Source: an uncultured Sulfurovum sp.
Lineage (GTDB): Bacteria; Campylobacterota; Campylobacteria; Campylobacterales; Sulfurovaceae
NCBI GenBank assembly: GCA_947311605.1
Contig: CAMZLC010000185.1
Coordinates: forward strand, 1 to 16,873
Direction: 5' to 3'
Length of the DNA: 16,873 nt
This document shows, piece by piece, positions 14,183 to 16,873 of the stretch; the stretch's first letter is position 1; each line of letters begins with the position of its first letter. Position numbers and translations under genes: made by a program. A model generated the notes under the pieces. That model ran no database searches. It was given only the letters and a program-made list of their open reading frames with translations, and was not told the DNA's origin.

Positions 14183-14788
14183 ATGAAAAAACAACCCACT
14201 AGAGAAAAACTTTTAGATAGTACTTTTGGCGAGGTCTATCGCAATGGCTACCAGGGGGCTTCTATCGCAGAGATTCTCCAGAAGGCAGGTGTACCCAAGG
14301 GATCCATGTACCACCACTTCGGTTCTAAGCAGGCCATGGTACTCTCTATGATAGAAGAGCGCCTGATCCCCAAGGTGAGGGTATTTTTTGATTTTGAGAT
14401 GCGCCCCGGCAGTACAGCGATGGGGATACTTGAATATACGATGAAAAAGATCACACACAACGCGCTATTGCTACAGCATGGCTGTCCATTGCATCGGCTG
14501 ATGTTTGAGATGGAGGGGCTAGACAGAGAGATTGCCAAGGCATGTGAGGCAGAGTTTGACTACCTGACAGATGCCCTTGCCAGGGTCTTGGCGTTTGGGA
14601 TGCGCGCGGGGAGTATTATAGAGGCAGACCCCAAAGAGCTGGCAGGCTATATCATTGCCTCTACTTGGGGATTTCTCTCTCGTCCGATACAGCATTCGAG
14701 CATGGAGCAGTTCCTGCAAGACAGTGGGAGGCTGCTCGACAGCATCCGGATGGCTGATAATGGAGGAGGATCATGCAGTACGACATAG
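14183..14788 (+). CDS. TetR-family transcriptional regulator
   Basis: A 201-residue one-component repressor-type regulator. The N-terminal helix-turn-helix is clear: SIAEILQKAGVPKGSMYHHFGSKQAMV (about 27-53, given in two parts: SIAEILQKAGVPKG and SMYHHFGSKQAMV), with the family's YxHFxSKxxL pattern. The C-terminal ligand and dimer domain (from about 75) has no recognisable ligand signature. A GGGAGC ribosome site precedes ATG 14183. Its end overlaps the start of the DUF1801 gene by 16 bases, so the two form an operon. Its target may be this pair or the small genes downstream; nothing in the sequence fixes it. Confidence 0.9.
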   Translation: MKKQPTREKLLDSTFGEVYRNGYQGASIAEILQKAGVPKGSMYHHFGSKQAMVLSMIEERLIPKVRVFFDFEMRPGSTAMGILEYTMKKITHNALLLQHGCPLHRLMFEMEGLDREIAKACEAEFDYLTDALARVLAFGMRAGSIIEADPKELAGYIIASTWGFLSRPIQHSSMEQFLQDSGRLLDSIRMADNGGGSCSTT

Positions 14789-15138
14789 ACACCCAAGGAG
14801 AATTTGCAGAGATCTTCAAAAAGATAAGAGCCATACTGCTTAGCTATCCACAGATAAAAGAGCTTAAAAATGCCAAACAGACCTCCTACTCTGATGAATA
14901 TGGTGTGATTATCATGATGCGAGGTAAAGGGGATGTTTTTGTGGTGGCTTTTGGGAAAGGTGCACAACTGCAAGAGAGTTTTTCTTCACTCAAAGGAGAT
15001 GGCAAGATAGTGAGGCATTTGTACTTCAAGAGTGTTGATGAGGTGGACGAGGGGTTGCTTCGTGAGATGATTGAGGAGAGTTTTATCCTTGGGCTGGAAG
15101 CTTTTGAATTAAAAGCGCTTAGAAAGAGATTGGTGTGA
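14773..15138 (+). CDS. DUF1801-like small protein
   Basis: A 121-residue soluble protein without membrane segments or signal peptide. The middle and end (VVAFGKGAQLQ, then GDGKIVRHLYFKSVDEVDE and LREMIEES) resemble DUF1801 (YdhG-like) proteins, in which a short beta-rich domain is followed by a helix. The biochemical role of the family is unknown to me. It begins inside the TetR gene with a strong GGAGGAGG ribosome site before ATG 14773, which shows co-translation with the regulator. Confidence 0.7.
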   Translation: MQYDIDTQGEFAEIFKKIRAILLSYPQIKELKNAKQTSYSDEYGVIIMMRGKGDVFVVAFGKGAQLQESFSSLKGDGKIVRHLYFKSVDEVDEGLLREMIEESFILGLEAFELKALRKRLV

Positions 15139-15180
15139 AGCTATGTCGATTTTTTACAATACCAAGGCGTGATATTTCGC

Positions 15181-15192
15181 TATCATTATAAA
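15181..15192 (+). promoter_or_regulatory. Probable promoter of the VOC gene
   Basis: TATCATTATAAA contains two overlapping candidate -10 hexamers (TATCAT and TATAAA), 18 or more bases before the ATG at 15210. AAAGGA at 15199-15204 is the ribosome site. Confidence 0.4.
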
Positions 15193-15209
15193 AACAAAAA
15201 AGGATAAAA

Positions 15210-15623
15210 ATGAAACGACTTACACCCAATATGGCAGTAGCAGATGTGGCAAAGAGTGTTCACTATTATGTAGAGAATTTCGGATTTGAGATAGCGATGG
15301 TAGTCAGTGATGATAAATCCTCTATTGGAGACAAAGTAGAAGAGGGCAAATCTTATGTCTGGGCAAATCTTATGCATGGCGAGGTAGGGTTGATGTTACA
15401 ACAGATAGGAAGTATTAAAGAAGATGTGGGTGATTTTTTTGCTCGTGTCGGCTCTTCGATGACGCTTTATATCGAGGTGGCAGATGTTGATACACTCTAT
15501 GAGTCAGTAAAAGAGAAGGTTGAAATTTATAAAGACATTGACACGACATGGTATGGCATGAGAGAGTTTTATGTACGGGATTTGGATGGTTACATCTTGG
15601 CATTTGCAGCTAAAGTGCAGTGA
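15210..15623 (+). CDS. VOC/glyoxalase-bleomycin resistance superfamily protein
   Basis: A 137-residue protein with the VOC plan: an N-terminal beta-alpha module (LTPNMAVADVAKSVHYYVENFGFEI) written here in two halves as LTPNMAVADVAK and SVHYYVENFGFEI, then a second module with TLYIEVADVDTLYESV and the terminal YVRDLDGYILAFA. Members include glyoxalases, dioxygenases and drug-binding resistance proteins. Glu in LYIEV is at the usual metal-ligand position, but the first histidine ligand is not evident, so a binding role is as likely as an enzymatic one. The stop overlaps the ATG of the next gene by one base (TGATG). The substrate is unknown. Confidence 0.85.
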   Translation: MKRLTPNMAVADVAKSVHYYVENFGFEIAMVVSDDKSSIGDKVEEGKSYVWANLMHGEVGLMLQQIGSIKEDVGDFFARVGSSMTLYIEVADVDTLYESVKEKVEIYKDIDTTWYGMREFYVRDLDGYILAFAAKVQ

Positions 15624-15973
15624 TGAACTTTGAGGCGTTAGATAATTATATTTTGAGTAAAAAAGGGGCTACATTTGACTATCCGTTTGATGATAAAGTT
15701 CGTGTTTATCGTATAGACAAAAAAATGTTTGCACTCGCTTCTGAAGATAGACCTATATCTGTTAACCTAAAATGTAACCCTATCTATGCACTGGAACTTC
15801 GCTCTATTTATAAGGGCATTATTGCAGGGTATCACATGAATAAAAAACATTGGAATACCGTAACTGTGGAAGATAATGATGTAGATGAAGAATTGGCTAA
15901 AGAGTTAATAGACCATTCGTATGAACTTGTTTATAAATCTTTGACAAAGAAGCAGAGGGAGGCATTGGGATAA
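15623..15973 (+). CDS. MmcQ/YjbR-family protein
   Basis: A 116-residue protein of the MmcQ/YjbR family, a CyaY-like fold often annotated as DNA-binding. Seen: the N-terminal LDNYILSKKGATFDYPFDD, KMFALAS, SVNLKCNP, and the characteristic GYHMNKKHWNTV before a C-terminal helical segment. A GTG at 15620 is in frame just upstream of ATG 15623; I use the ATG. It is coupled to the VOC gene by a one-base overlap. Base composition is clearly more AT-rich than in the genes left of ruvC. Function in the cell is not established. Confidence 0.85.
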   Translation: MNFEALDNYILSKKGATFDYPFDDKVRVYRIDKKMFALASEDRPISVNLKCNPIYALELRSIYKGIIAGYHMNKKHWNTVTVEDNDVDEELAKELIDHSYELVYKSLTKKQREALG

Positions 15974-16013
15974 AGTTCGCAATCCAAGAGTAGTTTCGAC
16001 CTGTAAAATATCC

Positions 16014-16019
16014 TATAAT
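16014..16019 (+). promoter_or_regulatory. Probable -10 of the BtrH fragment/ClbS-type genes
   Basis: A perfect TATAAT, 31 bases before ATG 16051, followed by a GGAGAGAG ribosome site. This suggests the short reading frame and the genes after it are still transcribed. Confidence 0.55.
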
Positions 16020-16050
16020 TAGCCTAAAACATAATCGCATTGGAGAGAGA

Positions 16051-16236
16051 ATGAAAATCAGAAATTTTAAATATTTTAATGGCGAACACTGCGAGACAAC
16101 AGCAACGGGTAGTTTGCTCAAACATCTAGGCATTGAACTCAGTGAGCCTATGCTTTTTGGTTTGGGAGAAGGATTGGGATATATATTTTGGAAAATTAAA
16201 AAAGTAAACCAAGACGCACAAAACCTGAGAATTTGA
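16051..16236 (+). pseudogene. Truncated BtrH_N-domain protein (N-terminal fragment)
   Basis: Sixty-one codons whose first 48 match the start of BtrH_N proteins: FKYFNGEHCETTATGSLLKH, then GIELSEPMLFGLGEGLGYI, with the HCET motif (His13, Cys14). BtrH of butirosin synthesis is an acyltransferase with a papain/C39-like fold of roughly 300 residues; relatives are common in small accessory loci. After FWKIKK the resemblance stops and ten unrelated residues lead to a TGA. Only 34 bases separate it from the next ATG, so the rest of the gene is deleted, not frameshifted. It keeps a promoter and ribosome site, so a short peptide may still be made. I call it a remnant; a functional small protein is the less likely alternative. 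Confidence 0.7.
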
Positions 16237-16270
16237 GAACAGAAATTTATGTACCCATAAAGGAGCAGTG

Positions 16271-16786
16271 ATGCCAAGACCTAAAAATAAAGAAGAACTT
16301 TTACAACTTAGTGAAGAGAATTTTAATAAGCTTTTTGATTTGATTCATTCATTTAATACAATAGAACAAAGAGCTGAGTATCTATTTGATAACGATAGAG
16401 ATAAAAACATACGAGATATCTTAGTACATTTACATCATTGGCACTTGATGATGTTGGAGTGGTATGAAGTGGGAATGAGAGGGGAAGAACCCGATAAACC
16501 TGCAAAAGGTTATACTTTTAAAGATACTCCTGCACTCAATGCAAAGATATGGCAGATGTATCAAAAAACAAGTTTTGATGAAGCTGTAAAATTGCTAAAA
16601 GAGTCATATGCAAAAGTTAGAGAGACTATACAAAATCATAGTAATGCAGAGCTGTTTGATAAGAGACGCTACAAATGGACAGGTACAACCTCTATGGGGT
16701 CTTATTTGATTTCAAATACTTCAAGTCATTATGATTGGGCATTGAAATTATTAAAAAAATATAAAAAGAGTTTAAAGGATAAATGA
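16271..16786 (+). CDS. ClbS/DfsB-family (DUF1706) four-helix bundle protein
   Basis: A 171-residue, mostly helical soluble protein. MPRPKNKEELL at the start, DILVHLHHWHLMMLEWYEVG in the second helix and KRRYKWTGTTSMGSYLISNT near the end fit the ClbS/DfsB (DUF1706) family of DinB-like bundles. ClbS is the colibactin self-resistance protein; most relatives have no known substrate. AAGGAG precedes ATG 16271 (an in-frame GTG lies at 16268). It is followed without a gap by the next gene (one-base overlap). The sequence is very AT-rich compared with the replication genes. Family assignment is good; substrate and role are unknown. Confidence 0.87.
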   Translation: MPRPKNKEELLQLSEENFNKLFDLIHSFNTIEQRAEYLFDNDRDKNIRDILVHLHHWHLMMLEWYEVGMRGEEPDKPAKGYTFKDTPALNAKIWQMYQKTSFDEAVKLLKESYAKVRETIQNHSNAELFDKRRYKWTGTTSMGSYLISNTSSHYDWALKLLKKYKKSLKDK

Positions 16787-16873
16787 TGAAAAAAATGACC
16801 CAAGAGAGTAAAACCATATACGGTCTTAAAGTAAGAACAAAAAATGAAGATGAGATGAACCCTCAAACAGCCA
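16786..16873 (+). CDS. GyrI-like/AraC effector-binding domain protein (partial, 5' end only)
   Basis: The first 29 codons of a gene that leaves the window. TIYGLKVRTKNEDEMNPQTA resembles the start of stand-alone effector-binding domain proteins (the GyrI-like/AraC effector-binding family, including the integron-borne drug-binding protein Cass2), which often contain GLxxRTxNxDEMNPxTAKI. Such domains bind small, often cationic or lipophilic molecules. ATG 16786 overlaps the ClbS-type stop codon by one base and has AAAGGA upstream; ATG 16783 is an alternative. The assignment rests on a short segment. Confidence 0.65.
   Translation, partial: MKKMTQESKTIYGLKVRTKNEDEMNPQTA

Noticed and set aside
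15974..16270. Integron attC-like sites between the small accessory genes
   Set aside because: The families resemble cassette cargo, but I found no paired RYYYAAC/GTTRRRY cores, and several of the genes overlap or abut without room for attC.

Overview
The window looks like a chromosomal origin-proximal segment from a member of the Campylobacterota (Epsilonproteobacteria), most likely a Sulfurovum/Sulfurimonas-type bacterium. The grounds are family recognition: the threonyl-tRNA synthetase lacks the TGS domain as in Campylobacter, DnaA has the short Campylobacter-like domain II and the signature GMKDHTAISHA, pyrG is followed by recJ, and the DnaA boxes have the form TTATTCACA used in this phylum. 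No species call is possible from the sequence alone.

Layout. Positions 1-2272 (minus strand) hold thrS followed by infC, translationally coupled and both apparently starting at TTG. Positions 2482-3981 hold a divergent pair of small transporters, a LysE/RhtB-type exporter (minus) and a TauE/SafE-type permease (plus). Positions 4102-7699 (plus) hold three genes that look like sulfur/iron-sulfur or redox enzymes but have each lost catalytic or metal-binding residues: a dihydrolipoamide dehydrogenase-like flavoprotein without the redox disulfide, a NifS-like protein without the PLP lysine and the sulfur-carrying cysteine, and a NifU-like protein with damaged scaffold and ferredoxin-like domains but an intact C-terminal NFU CxxC. 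This trio is the most unusual part of the window.

Positions 7715-13514 (minus) are the replication block recJ-pyrG-dnaN-dnaA. The dnaA-dnaN spacer carries an AT-rich palindrome, five perfect TAG triplets (a DnaA-trio) and several DnaA boxes. A second cluster of six DnaA boxes lies upstream of dnaA and runs into the start codon of the divergent ruvC. Together they look like a bipartite oriC flanking dnaA. gyrB, often next to dnaN in this phylum, is not here.

From 13652 to the end all genes are on the plus strand: ruvC, a TetR regulator overlapping a DUF1801 gene, then a markedly AT-rich stretch of small accessory genes (VOC/glyoxalase, MmcQ/YjbR, a truncated BtrH_N fragment, a ClbS/DfsB-family protein and the start of a GyrI-like effector-binding protein). 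These look like an acquired small-molecule detoxification or resistance islet. There is no gene-free stretch longer than 300 bases, and I saw no rRNA, tRNA, CRISPR array or insertion sequence.
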